From NCBI RefSeq assembly GCF_023973825.1, contig NC_090120.1, positions 893,001 through 957,000 on the forward strand: a stretch of DNA of 64,000 nucleotides, written 5' to 3'. The stretch comes from Plasmodium brasilianum. Lineage: Eukaryota > Apicomplexa > Aconoidasida > Haemosporida > Plasmodiidae. Made by a program: the position numbers and the translations under genes. How positions within the stretch are numbered: the first letter of the stretch is position 1; the number at the start of each line of letters is the position of its first letter. Positions 36,006 through 46,888 of the stretch are shown here, in pieces. The notes beneath the pieces are model-generated. The model saw only the letters and a program-made list of their open reading frames with translations. It searched no databases and was not told the origin of the DNA.

Positions 36006-36051
<46 letters not shown>

Positions 36052-36288
36052 CGTATAAATTCATATATATTTATGTATGTATTCTCGTAGATCAACACGC
36101 TTCATGCTTGTTCTGATATTTTTCTTGCAGGTGCGAATTTTTTCTTTTTTTTTCCTCCGCTCCCCCAAAATAAGAATGTAGTATATGCATATTTATAAGC
36201 TGTGAGATAAAAAAATGAATATATCTTTTTTTTTTTTCCTTTTTTTTTTTTTTGTAACTGCCGCCTAATTAAGTCGCTCTTTTTAGTT
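35315..36288. repeat. Intergenic with 12-bp array 5' of the LLPH-like gene
   Basis: From about 35445 to 35560 there are nine to ten copies of the 12-bp unit atttctttctct. (TA)n lies at 36017-36048. The rest is AT-rich without gene signals. Confidence 0.85.
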
Positions 36289-38958
36289 CTACCACACCCA
36301 CTTTTTTTTCCTCGTGTGAAGGTCCTTCACAGCTTTATAATAATAGTTGGTATATTTGGAGCAGTCGAAGGTGATGTTGGGCGCAATCATTTTAATGTGT
36401 GTTTCTAAACTTTCAAAGCATAGATCCAACTTTTTAACACTTTTTAAAAGTTTAAATAAATCAAATATTTTTATGTTGACAAAATTCCCTTTATGTATTA
36501 TTTCTATTATTTTATAAATAATTTTTTCATTTTTGTATGACAACTTTGCACACGAGTTGAGATATTTTATTGCTTGTTCAGGCAATAAATAATCTGAATT
36601 ATTATCAAGCCTGGAGGAAATAATATTATCAACAGTTATAAAAAGTTTTTTATTCAAATAATAAATTTTACTATACGCATGAATAATATTAACTAAGTCG
36701 GCAGCTTGTAATGAAAATATTTTTTCCTTCATTAAAAGAAGGTCGGCTAGTATGTTATATACCTCTTTTTCTGCAAATAAATTTTTACTGAAGCTTAGCA
36801 AAAAATTCATTAAATCAATGGGTGTGCAATATTTAAAAAAGTTCATATAATTTGAATTCGCGTTAAATTTCTCCGCACTTATTTTTGATAATAGTATTGT
36901 AATATTACAATTAACTTTTGTTAAAGATACTAAACATTGTGATAAGTTTGAGCAATTCATGTTTTTATATAAATGCTGCAAAAATAGTAATATTTCGTTA
37001 TATAGTTCGTCAATATACATATTAAATTTGCTATAAGCGTATAAGATATCAGTAACATTTGTAGTATTTTGTTCTATGGCATCATTAATTCGTTTGCAGT
37101 TGTCCTCACACAGTGTATAATTTTTCCCATATGAGTTTGGTCCTATATTAGTAGTAGTCACTTTTTCTTTACCTTTGTTTACATAGTTTTTTTTTAATTC
37201 ATCGTCCAAATTTTTTGCTTCGTTTAACTCCTGATCATATGCACCGTAATAATTATAATAACTCTTATTTTTCATTATATCCTCATTGTATTGTTTTATC
37301 TGCTTTAGTAAAAAAGGAAATGCATGTAAAAATAATTTTTCATGGTACATTTTATTCTTTGCATATGAATAAATTAATTTCTTAACATTTTTAAAAGACA
37401 TAGATTTTATAATATCTTTGTTAATAAAATAATTCCCAATGATAAAAAATAATTTGGCTACATTTTTGTATATCATTTTATCTACTTTTGTTATCGCTAT
37501 TTTATAATCTTTAAAAAAGCTGAAATTTTGAAATATGTCAACAATTTCGAAAAGTTGAATATACGAAAATAAATTATAATAATTATAAATTATTTGAATT
37601 ATTTCTCCCATGGGAATATTTTCTATATTAATTAAATTCCTTTTATACAAAATTGCATAGCAATAAAACGTATTGCTTATTGTTAGTGTAGAACATGTAC
37701 CAAGCCGTATATCATCCTTTATTTTATTTAAAATAAACCATACTAATTCTTTGTCATAATAATATGAATTTATTAATACACGCAATATTATGGATAACAA
37801 TTCTGTTTCTTGAACTTTATATATGTCATCATATAAAGGTTTTATTAAATTATTTATGCATAATAACTTACTCATTGTGTATAATAATAAAAAGGTCATC
37901 TTCAAGTCTTTGTGTGTTTTGATAATATGAGCATATATATTTTTCAGTTCATTTGCGATATTTTCATTTATCTCTTTTTTCCCTTCGATTAGCATGTACA
38001 GCACATTTAAAAATTTGTTTGGGTTGTTCATTGCTTCACTACTCGGCAGAATACACGATCCGGAAGTCGAGTCATCCGTTTCAGTACCTTCTTCAAAATT
38101 TTCATCTTTGTTATCCTTACCTTCTTTGTACCTATCTCCATCTTTTGTTGTGTTTTTTATCTTTGATATCTTTGCTCCCTTTGTTCCTTGGGAGAATTTG
38201 CTTACAACTTTATCTACCTCATCATAATACGAATGAACATTACATTCGTTTTTTTCTCCCCCTCTCAGTTTAAGACTTATTCTTGAATATCTCTTTTCTA
38301 TTTTTGGGTTATCTACGAAAATTTCTGTCGAGTCATCCTCTAACGAGTAATCGTTTGTAACTACATTGCTACTACCATTCGAATGATTGATAACCCTAGA
38401 ACAATTTCCATCAGAACGAGATATTTTGTGCTTCTTCAATTTTATCCTTCCCCCCATATAATGATTTTCTGTATACTTTTGGCAGGCAAGTTTTTTATTT
38501 AATATTTTTAAAAAGTGCGTTTTCCTTGTCTTTTGTTTCTTCTCATACTTGATGAAGCTACTTTTCAATATTCTTATATTCATCCTGCTTGGAAAATTAC
38601 TGCTTTCTCCTGCAAAAGTAGCCCCCAATTTGCGAAATATGAAGGATGAAATTTGACCATTCTTGCCAACTGTGTCAACCTTGCCATTTATACCAATTTT
38701 TCCATCTATGCAAACTTTGCCATCTATGTTATCAATGCCATCTTTGCCACGTATGTCAATTCTGCAATTTCGTTTAATGTCCTGCTTGTCCCAGTCAGTG
38801 CTTCCTTTTTCATCCCATTTTGATATATCCCTTTCTTTAAAATAGTCTAAGCGGGATTCATAATTTTTTAAAAGTAGCTTTTTCCTATTTATGCTCCTTA
38901 TGTAACATATCTGTGTATGAGAAATTTTTGGTGATCTCGCTAGGTAGTTGTAAAACAT
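36289..38958 (-). CDS. Helical-repeat (heptatricopeptide-like) protein, probable organellar RNA-binding
   Basis: 889 aa, single exon. The N-terminus (MFYNYLARSPKISHTQICYIRSINRKKLLLK) is rich in Arg/Ser/Lys without acids, as in a mitochondrial presequence. The second half is almost all paired helices in a repeating pattern of the type 'xxLxxLIxxYAKxxxYxxKLF': 'NVKKLIYSYAKNKMYHEKLF', 'NVTDILYAYSKFNMYIDELY', 'DLVNIIHAYSKIYYLNKKLF', 'QAIKYLNSCAKLSYKNEKII'. This is the FASTK/OPR/heptatricopeptide-like pattern seen in many apicomplexan organellar RNA-processing proteins. I see no C-terminal RAP domain, which often accompanies it. An N-terminal linker has imperfect IDGK/INGK repeats. Likely role: binding organellar rRNA fragments or mRNAs; target unknown. 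Confidence 0.65.
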   Translation of the reverse strand: MFYNYLARSPKISHTQICYIRSINRKKLLLKNYESRLDYFKERDISKWDEKGSTDWDKQDIKRNCRIDIRGKDGIDNIDGKVCIDGKIGINGKVDTVGKNGQISSFIFRKLGATFAGESSNFPSRMNIRILKSSFIKYEKKQKTRKTHFLKILNKKLACQKYTENHYMGGRIKLKKHKISRSDGNCSRVINHSNGSSNVVTNDYSLEDDSTEIFVDNPKIEKRYSRISLKLRGGEKNECNVHSYYDEVDKVVSKFSQGTKGAKISKIKNTTKDGDRYKEGKDNKDENFEEGTETDDSTSGSCILPSSEAMNNPNKFLNVLYMLIEGKKEINENIANELKNIYAHIIKTHKDLKMTFLLLYTMSKLLCINNLIKPLYDDIYKVQETELLSIILRVLINSYYYDKELVWFILNKIKDDIRLGTCSTLTISNTFYCYAILYKRNLINIENIPMGEIIQIIYNYYNLFSYIQLFEIVDIFQNFSFFKDYKIAITKVDKMIYKNVAKLFFIIGNYFINKDIIKSMSFKNVKKLIYSYAKNKMYHEKLFLHAFPFLLKQIKQYNEDIMKNKSYYNYYGAYDQELNEAKNLDDELKKNYVNKGKEKVTTTNIGPNSYGKNYTLCEDNCKRINDAIEQNTTNVTDILYAYSKFNMYIDELYNEILLFLQHLYKNMNCSNLSQCLVSLTKVNCNITILLSKISAEKFNANSNYMNFFKYCTPIDLMNFLLSFSKNLFAEKEVYNILADLLLMKEKIFSLQAADLVNIIHAYSKIYYLNKKLFITVDNIISSRLDNNSDYLLPEQAIKYLNSCAKLSYKNEKIIYKIIEIIHKGNFVNIKIFDLFKLLKSVKKLDLCFESLETHIKMIAPNITFDCSKYTNYYYKAVKDLHTRKKKWVW

Positions 38959-39154
38959 TTTTTTTTTTCTCTATCCTTCCTTTTTTCTTTTTTTCTCTTC
39001 TTTCTTTTTTTTTTTTTTTTTCTTTTCTCTATTTTTTCTTCTTTATCCTGAATAATTACAAATGTGGTGATCCCCCCATAAAAAGGATCACCCTGCTATA
39101 AATATCAATGGCTGCAAATGTCCGGACATATACATACACGTAATTATATATATA

Positions 39155-39197
<43 letters not shown>

Positions 39198-39527
39198 GTA
39201 TATTCTGCTTATTTTCCTCCTATCATTTTGCAGCCATCTTTTCAGTTAAATTATAATCAAAATTGCATAGTTTAATAGAACAGGAGTGATATGTACCAAA
39301 AAAAAAAAAAAAAAAAAGCAAACGTCTTATAACAGCAATATATATACAACATCGAAAAAATGTTACCAACAGGTAACCAAAAAAATAACCGAAAAAGTAA
39401 ATAAAAAAGTAACCGAAAAAATACCAAAACAAAAATAACCAAAAAAGTTAAGATCATCAACAAAGTGAAATTCTATATAATATTATAAATAAATAAGAAA
39501 GAAAATAAAAAAAAATGGAATATTAAA
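38959..39527. other. Intergenic, 5' of the helical-repeat gene
   Basis: Contains pyrimidine-rich sequence (38960-39045), a (TA)n block (39145-39200) and accgaaaaagtaa-type short repeats (39375-39440). No gene seen. Confidence 0.6.
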
Positions 39528-39674
39528 CTATTTTACTGATTTTCCATTTTTTGTGTTTATGTTATTAATATTTTCTTTCATGTTATCTACAATGGGATTA
39601 AATATATAATATCCACTACATATCCCAATAATAGTTGCTACACATACACTTTTAAAATCAGTTCTCCTTTTCAT
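39528..39674 (-). CDS. 48-aa single-TM microprotein resembling PIGBOS1
   Basis: A 48-codon gene with ATG at 39674 and TAG at 39528-39530. It begins MKRRTDFKSVCVATIIGICS and continues GYYIFNPIVDNMKENINNIN. A short basic N-terminus, one hydrophobic helix ending in a GxYIFxP motif, then a charged amphipathic tail is the architecture of human PIGBOS1 (54 aa; 'LLFATVLGIAGGVYIFQPVF' as I recall it). Identities cluster at AT-x2-GI-x2-G-x-YIF-x-P. PIGBOS1 sits in the mitochondrial outer membrane and contacts ER CLCC1; a comparable location here is inference. The frame has normal complexity despite poly-A before the start. Such short genes are easily missed by annotation pipelines. Confidence 0.6.
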   Translation of the reverse strand: MKRRTDFKSVCVATIIGICSGYYIFNPIVDNMKENINNINTKNGKSVK

Positions 39675-39886
39675 TTTTTTTTCTTTTTTTATCTCTTTTA
39701 TATCTTCATTAATGTTATTCTATTCATTCATTCAAGCAATCGTATGGTGAGAGGTGCTCAAAATCCATCCGTTTCAGTTATAAAACCTATTCTTTATAAA
39801 TATATATATATATATATATTTACATATATATTTATGTATTTTCTTTTCTTTTTTTTTTTCTCAATGATATCAGTTCATTACGGATA

Positions 39887-40078
39887 TTAATAAGTAACAA
39901 CGAAAGAAGTGAGATCAGAAAAGTTTTTAGATATTCCAAACATATTCTCATTAAAACGCATAATATTATTCTTTTTTTTTTTTGAAAAATATATTGGTGG
40001 TTTTTTTTTTTTTATTTTGTGTAAAAAAATAAATATACCAAAGTACAAAATGCTGAAATAAATTAAAATTAATATCAT
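39887..40078 (-). CDS. Possible 63-aa membrane microprotein
   Basis: ATG at 40078, stop at 39887. One hydrophobic segment (residues 2-19, ILILIYFSILYFGIFIFL), a basic stretch with two Lys runs, then a normal-complexity tail 'NENMFGISKNFSDLTSFVVTY'. The tail is what suggests coding; the helix and Lys runs could arise from AT-rich sequence alone. It lies directly upstream of, and on the same strand as, the PIGBOS1-like gene. Family not recognised. Confidence 0.35.
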   Translation of the reverse strand: MILILIYFSILYFGIFIFLHKIKKKKPPIYFSKKKKNNIMRFNENMFGISKNFSDLTSFVVTY

Positions 40079-40778
40079 TACTTTTTTAATTAATGTAAAA
40101 AAATATAACGATATCTACCTTTTTTCTTTTCTTTTTTCCATTACAGGAAAAGAAAAACACAGAATATGGTATAAAACAATACATACATACATACGCATAC
40201 ATACATACCTACATACATATATACATACCTACACACATACGTACATACCTACACCCATACATACCTACATACATACATACCTACATACATACCTACCTAC
40301 ATACATACATATATAAACGGTATAACCATTTACGAATAACATTGCTAATCCTCGAATTGTATAAAGGTGTATCCTACTTGTTTGAATAGTTACAGCTAGA
40401 GCATAATAAAGATAGTAATATTATATTTTCTAATTTCCTTTATTACATAAATGTGTGATTTAAAAATTATAAACTTTGGTATATTCCTCAAACAGGTTAA
40501 AGAGTGCATAAATATACACTCTTATGTAATAACATGTTTACCTTCAATGTTCGCACACCAATTATACATAAAAAATAAAATAAATTAAAATAAAATAAAG
40601 CGGTTAAAAAAATAAAGTGAGGAACAAAAAAAAAAAAAAAGAACACTAAAATAAAGTTCGAACTAGCGTAAAACTGAAAAATTTTAATCTTGATAAGGAG
40701 AAAGTGCAACTTAAAATAAAGTTTATATCAACGGGAAATTTTTTCTGGCAATTCATACATACAAGATATATACACATA

Positions 40779-40830
<52 letters not shown>

Positions 40831-41331
40831 TGTTGTACGCGTTGAATGCTACTCCTTGGCTTCTATTCGTTACACTTATTATTAAAAAAAAAAAATAGCA
40901 AAAAGGGTTATTTGTTACTCTGCAGTTGTTTGATATAATTTTTTCTTCCTTTAATTATTCCGTTTTATTTTTAATTTTATTTTTCTGTTATGTTTTATTA
41001 TATCTTATGATTAAAAAAAAAAGTTAAAGTATATATATATATACGTATATATATAAAAAAAAATTACTAAAATACCTGAACAGTTCATAAAATATGAATA
41101 ATTTTTATATGATGCCCATATAAATTTAAAAAAAAAATTTATTTTTTTTTTGTGGAAAAAAATAGATGAAATTTCTTTGACATTTTTAAATATACTGCTA
41201 CTCGCTCCTTAATAAGCTCATACGTATATAACTTTTTAAACAAAATTTACAAATATAGAATTATAACTATTACGATAAAAGTACAACCTTTTGCCTTTTA
41301 AATTTAAAAATTTTTAAAGAATTATATATTA

Positions 41332-41365
<34 letters not shown>

Positions 41366-41463
41366 TTATTATTTTTTTTTTTATCATTTAAGTATTTTAT
41401 TTACTTAATTTTTTTATACTTTCATTTTACCTCCCCCTCATTCCTGGCACCTTTATTTCAAAT
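40079..41463. other. Divergent intergenic 5' of eEF1B-beta
   Basis: Contains a catacatac/cctacata microsatellite (40178-40312), a long (TA)n block (40776-40822) and further (TA)n near 41333-41365. It should contain the eEF1B-beta promoter. No extra gene seen. Confidence 0.6.
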
Positions 41464-42275
41464 ATGGCAAGTAATGCAAATTTACTAATCGTTAAGGGAG
41501 AAAGTGACTACAGCAAGCTGAATACCTTTTTCGCGAACAATTCCTACTACCAAAATTATGCATTAAGTGCAATGGATATAAAAATATATAATCAGATAAA
41601 ATCAGTCATAAATAAAGACACGTATCCTCACTTATATCGTTGGTATAAACATATTGACTCTTTACCAAGTTATGTCATAGATCAGTATACGGAGAATAAT
41701 AACAAGGGCAAAAAAGTGAATGCGGCAGATAAAAAAGCTAATGGAAAAAAAGGTGCAGCTGATGATGAGATGTCGATAATGATATAGATCTTTTTGGTAG
41801 TGACAATGATGATGATAAGAATATTTTATTGAATAAAAAAAAAGAGAAAGAAGAGGAGCTTAAAAAAAAGAAACAAAAAGAAAAAGAGAAAAATAGATCA
41901 ATATTGATTATTGAAATAAAACCTAAATCAATTGATACAGATATATCGAAAATACCAAAACTTGTGAAACAAAAAATTGTGGATGAAAATATCAAATGGG
42001 GAGAGGAAGTAAAAAAATTACCAGTGGCCTTTGGATTGTATAAACTTCATATGTCATGTATAATTTATGACGATTTTGTTAATACAAATGAACTAATTGA
42101 CAAAATAGAAAATATTGATTTGGATAATGAAGAGGATAGAAAAAAAAGATCTTTAATTTTAGGACTAGATGATGAAGAGAATGAGGATTATGATGAAGAT
42201 AAAAATGAGGAAGTAGAGGACGATTTAGACTTCCTAGTTCAATCAGCAGAGATTATTACTTTCAACAAACTATAA
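41464..42275 (+). CDS. Elongation factor 1-beta (eEF1B guanine nucleotide exchange subunit), with a one-base frameshift
   Basis: The N-terminal part is a GST-C-like helical domain ('LSAMDIKIYNQIKSVINKDTYPHLYRWYKHIDSL'). The C-terminal part is the catalytic exchange domain ('SILIIEIKPKSIDTDISKIPKLVKQKI', 'WGEEVKKLPVAFGLYKLHMSCIIYDD', ending 'VQSAEIITFNKL', cf. human '...MDVAAFNKI'). It recharges eEF1A with GTP in the cytosol. The first frame stops at 41787. The second, open from 41769, begins just before the family motif DIDLFGSD and continues to the end. No intron could fit, so one base seems to be missing in the GAT-rich stretch near 41764-41770; allowing for it the product is about 270 aa. 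An acidic insert of about 40 residues interrupts the C-terminal domain before the final strand. Confidence 0.92.
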
Positions 42276-42746
42276 ATACACGAATGTGCACATATGCATG
42301 TACGGGCATATTGGCATACGTGCATATGATACACATAATGTATTTAATTTTTATTTAAGGAAGAGTATAAAACCCACACTGTTTATAAGTTATTGTGACG
42401 TTATAATATTACTGTTTTATGCAAACTAGTATTGAAGAGAAAAAATTATAATACAGTTCCAAACGCTTAATTTTACTTTTTTCCATTTTTTAGAAACTCC
42501 AAGTATAAAATATACGTTGCACATGTAAATCGTATTTTTAACGTATATTTACACTAGTGCAGAGTCAGCCCTAATACAATTCCATGTAGCATGCCATTTA
42601 GTGTAAGTTCGTGGAGCTCTTATATTTATTCTGAATACATAATTTTAATAGTACATATTGTACCCCTACATTCCGTGTGCATGTTATGTATATTGCCTTT
42701 TTTGAAAATGCCTGTAAGAGTTGTTTTAACATGTGTACATGTGTGA

Positions 42747-42781
<35 letters not shown>

Positions 42782-42944
42782 TTTATACACATTTGTCATG
42801 TCTTAGAGCCTGGAGTGCTCCAAATAATAAAAACCCAAATAGTGCCATGTATGTGTGCATATAGTTTGTTACAAAACATTTAAACACCACAAGTAAAAAA
42901 AATATTATGGGGAAATTAATATAATACAACGATTTAAGCAATTT

Positions 42945-43120
42945 AATCAATGTACACAATTTAAGCTATTTACGCAATTTAAGCAATGTACACAATTTAA
43001 GCTATTTACGCAATTTAAGCAATGTACACAATTTAAGCTATTTACGCAATTTAAGCAATGTACACAATTTAAGCTATTTACGCAATTTAAGCAATGTACA
43101 CAATTTAAGCAATGGGTTTT
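42945..43120. repeat. 36-bp minisatellite
   Basis: About five copies of a 36-bp unit made of two related halves (ttaagctatttacgcaat and ttaagcaatgtacacaat), so it looks like a dimer of an 18-bp ancestor. The sequence is repeat-perfect over most of its length. Confidence 0.9.
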
Positions 43121-43639
43121 GTGTGCATATAAAACCTACTACAACATCTGTGCTTGTAAATGATAAAAATAAAAAAATAATAATAAAATAAAATAAAACA
43201 CTTTTTTTAATTAATATTTTATATATTCGTTTGTTAAAAAAAATTAAGAGATATATAATTTAAATGAGTATACCATATGCACTACTGTGTGAGATAAAAT
43301 TAACTAAATATATACGCAAAGTATATAGAGGGGAGATGGAAACACGATAGAATAAATAAAATAATTGGGGAGAGGGACAAATAATTAATGAGAAGAATAT
43401 TTCTTAACACAAGCTTGGTATAAAAAAAAAAAAAAAAAAAAAAAAATTAAAAAGCAAAAAGTAAAGGGTAAAAAGTAAAAACTAATAAGTAAAAATAGGA
43501 AACAAATAGGTACTTGTTTACAAATAATAACAAACACAAAAAATTACATTTGAATCTGGTATTCGAATAAAAACATAAGTTGAATTTGTGAAAATAAGAA
43601 ACAAAAAAGGGAAAAACGTACCCGCGCATATTTATATGT

Positions 43640-43760
43640 ATGTATATATGTGTATGTATATATGTGTATGTATATATGTGTATGTATATATGTGTATGTA
43701 TATATGTGTATGTATATATGTGTATGTATATATGTGTATGTATATACGTGTATGTATATG
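43640..43760. repeat. 14-bp minisatellite (tatatgtgtatgta)
   Basis: Eight or nine tandem copies of a 14-bp unit close to the 3' end of the NAD kinase gene. Its open frames on both strands are repeat artefacts. Confidence 0.9.
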
Positions 43761-43825
43761 TTTGTATATATATATATATGCACCTATATACACGCACATT
43801 CTGTACATGAATATAGGTGCGCGTT

Positions 43826-46019
43826 TTATTTGTAACTTATAATAAAATCGTCCTCTTTAATGTACAATATAACAGAATCGTTGGGCTGGATTTTAATGTT
43901 ATATATACCATCTATATAAACAATAGTATTACTTGTACATGTTTTTATATCAATATAATTACAATTGTATATATGATCCGTTGAATCATATACAGTATTT
44001 TCTACAGGCTCTTTTACTATACATTTCATATATTTACTACTTGGGTGAAAACAAATAGAATTATTAATATATTCAGAGAATATATCGAAATTAATATTTT
44101 CTATATTTTTTTTCACAATATCATTTTGTATATTTATAAATTCTTCAATTATATTTTTCATTTTTTTTTTATCAATTTTATTTACATTATAGGCCCATGC
44201 AGTTGATCCTGTACCACTTGTTATTAATAAAGCAGTACTTTTTAATTTTTTAACAATTTTGTTATCAATATTTATATATGTACAAATATTATTTTTTATT
44301 GCTTCATATATATATACCTCATTAATACTTTTGTATGTTTCAACTTTATCCTGTTCAGATCTTTTAATAAAAACCGTAATATATTTCCTATATATCTTTT
44401 TATATGTATCTGTTTCAAAGAAATACCTTAACGTATTTTTTGCATATTCTTCAACACTAATAATAAAGTTTTCCGGTTTTTCAATAATATGATTGGAGGA
44501 TTCACATATGAGCATACCATCTATGACGGTATTTCTTTTCTTTTCTTTTCCTTTTTTTCCCACATCTGTTTCTGCTTCGAAGTCCTCCTTGTCTTCTACG
44601 TCTTTTGCTTTTGGTTCTGTTTTTTCTACTTTTGCTTCTGTTTTATCTGCTTTTACTTCTTCCCCTCCTTCGTTTTCCGCCTCTTTTATAGCACCTTTTT
44701 TTTTATTATTTTCCAAACAGATATTCTTAAAATGAGTATTATCCTGTGTCCTCGTGCAGCTTTTTTCTAATGACTCATTAAAAGACAAACTATTATTTTG
44801 TAAGATGTTATTTATTGTGTTGGCATTTTCAAAATTAATCCGTTCTTTTTTGTTTTCTCCTATTTCGTTATATATTATTCCTCTTCTTTCTCTTTCTTTT
44901 AGTTTATTAATAAAATTAGAGACGTCTGTGAATAAAAAATTTCCTTTTTTTTTTTTTTTGCTGTACATTTTTTCAAATTCGTTATATGATTCATACGTAA
45001 AATTAATTTTCCTTTCTAGATCTAAATGAAAATAATCTAAGCACAATTTCCCTTCTGATCTTTTAGGATCACTGTTTATTCCAACGAGTTCAATTGGCTT
45101 GTTCTTTCTATTCTCGTTTTTGTCTATTATGTATTTATTCGCAATTATATGTGCTGATTCGAGGTAGGTTCCATCTCCGCCTTGAGGAAAAACAAAAATG
45201 GGTAATATCATGTGTTTATAAGCGCCGTTGTGCATGTTATATATGTATATAAGCAGCATCATATGTGTTATATATGTATATATGCATCTTTGTGTATTAT
45301 GTAGGTGTACATATGCAACGTTGCGCATATCATATGTGTGTACAAGTAATATACATGCATACAGTCATCTTCATGTGCATTTATATTTTATTTTATATAC
45401 ATTTGTGGTCTCAAAGAAATATTAACGTCACAGTTCTACTTGAAGGAATATATATATATATGTGGATGGGTTACTTACCAACACTGAATATTGCATCTGG
45501 GGAAAAGACACTCGAGCTAGTTATGAATATATTTTCTATATTTCTTTTGTAAGCCTTTAATATAGACACATGGCACATATATTTTGTTCTTAATAAGTTA
45601 ATAATATTGTTAACTATAAGTGTATGAGTAAAATGCGATATATAAACAGAGAAAAAATTTTTTAAAATATAATCATCTTTGAAACCTTGTTTTCTTAAAT
45701 TATCATACTTAGTATATTTCTCAATTAATAATATTCTTTTATATTTTTTTTCACTACTCATACTTAATATATCATTTGAAATATACTCACTCGAATAATA
45801 CGTGCACTTAAGATCATTTGTATTGTCATTATTTCTTTTTACTTTTTCATTATTATTTCTAGTTGGATCATTCATGTAATTATGTGAACTGCTGGAATAC
45901 TCTGTTTTAAATAATCTCTGTTCATTAATATGTGGTATCATAGTTACTAATTTTTTTATTGTGCTATTTAATATAGAGACATTAATATTGCTTATGCGTA
46001 TACTTATGTAACATGGCAT
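43826..46019 (-). CDS. NAD(+) kinase, NADK2-like
   Basis: Exon 1 46019-45479, exon 2 45180-43826, phase-1 intron (G|GTAAGT ... TCAAG); 631 aa. The splice rebuilds 'DAIFSVGGDGTYLESA', placing the catalytic GGDGT motif at residues 181-185 across the junction. 'GINSDPKRSEGKLCL' (from about 214) is the signature of the mitochondrial NADK2 branch (human 'GVNTDPERSEGHLCL'). 'SGTGSTAWAYNVNKI' at about 502 and 'VYIDG' at about 601-604 complete the fold. The enzyme phosphorylates NAD to NADP using ATP. A charged low-complexity insert of about 200 residues separates the two halves of the catalytic domain. The N-terminus has no clear signal peptide; the NADK2 relationship suggests a mitochondrial or other organellar site but the sequence does not prove it. 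Confidence 0.88.
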
Positions 46020-46610
46020 AATTTATACATATTTTTTACCTTTTTCAAATGTAAACTGATTTTAAGAAAACATATTTTGCAAATTCACACGAAATTATAA
46101 ATGAGCAAATATTACATAACAGAGCTTTTTATAAATATGCATAAGAGATGAACCTTACAAATAAATTTTAGTACTTGTCCTTAAAGGAAGTTTTGTCAAA
46201 ATATGCTTTAAAAATTATGTACACGTGAATGTAAACTACTAAAGAGTTGTATTATTCGAATTTCTTCTTCCTCTTTTGATGCTTCCTCTGTTGATACTTC
46301 CTCTGTTGATACTTCCTCCGTTGATACTTCCTCCGTTGATACTTCCTCCGTTGATACTTCCTCCGTTGATACTTCCTCCGTTGATACTTCCTCCGTTGAT
46401 ACTTCCTCTTTTGCTTCTTCCTATTTTTCTATTCTTCCTTTCTTTCTTCTTTTTTATGAACGAAATTCCGGCACTTTTAATCCACTAATTGCTTTTTTTT
46501 ATGACTTAATATTTTGCACTGTGCATTCTGCATTCTGCACTTCACATTTTATATATTTTGCTTTACTTTGTTTTTATATTACGTGCTTCAATCAATTTCG
46601 TGGGTATACC

Positions 46611-46641
<31 letters not shown>

Positions 46642-46849
46642 GTATTATATACATACATTTGCGCTCCTCTTATTACTCTTAGCTTTAATTAATTCTTTTC
46701 TACTTGCACATAGCATACTATCAAAACGAAAGCTCCGTGTGTATTCTTTTTACTTTTTTTTTTTTATGAACATATAATTTCTGCTTTAGTTTAAAATAGG
46801 TGAACGAATATATATATCTACATTCAAGCGCATAGAAATAAGAGCATAT

Positions 46850-46888
<39 letters not shown>

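Larger units (their letters stand above)
42276..43825. other. Convergent intergenic with two minisatellites
   Basis: Holds a 36-bp array (42945-43120), poly-A (43422-43446) and a 14-bp array (43640-43760). It is the shared 3' region of eEF1B-beta and the NAD kinase gene. No gene found. Confidence 0.65.

Noticed and set aside
36289..36420. RAP domain at the C-terminus of the helical-repeat protein
   Set aside because: The last residues ('FDCSKYTNYYYKAVKDLHTRKKKWVW') do not show the RAP pattern.
42945..43120. Regularly spaced 36-bp repeats that might suggest a CRISPR array
   Set aside because: The units are contiguous with no unique spacers, and the genome is eukaryotic; this is a minisatellite.
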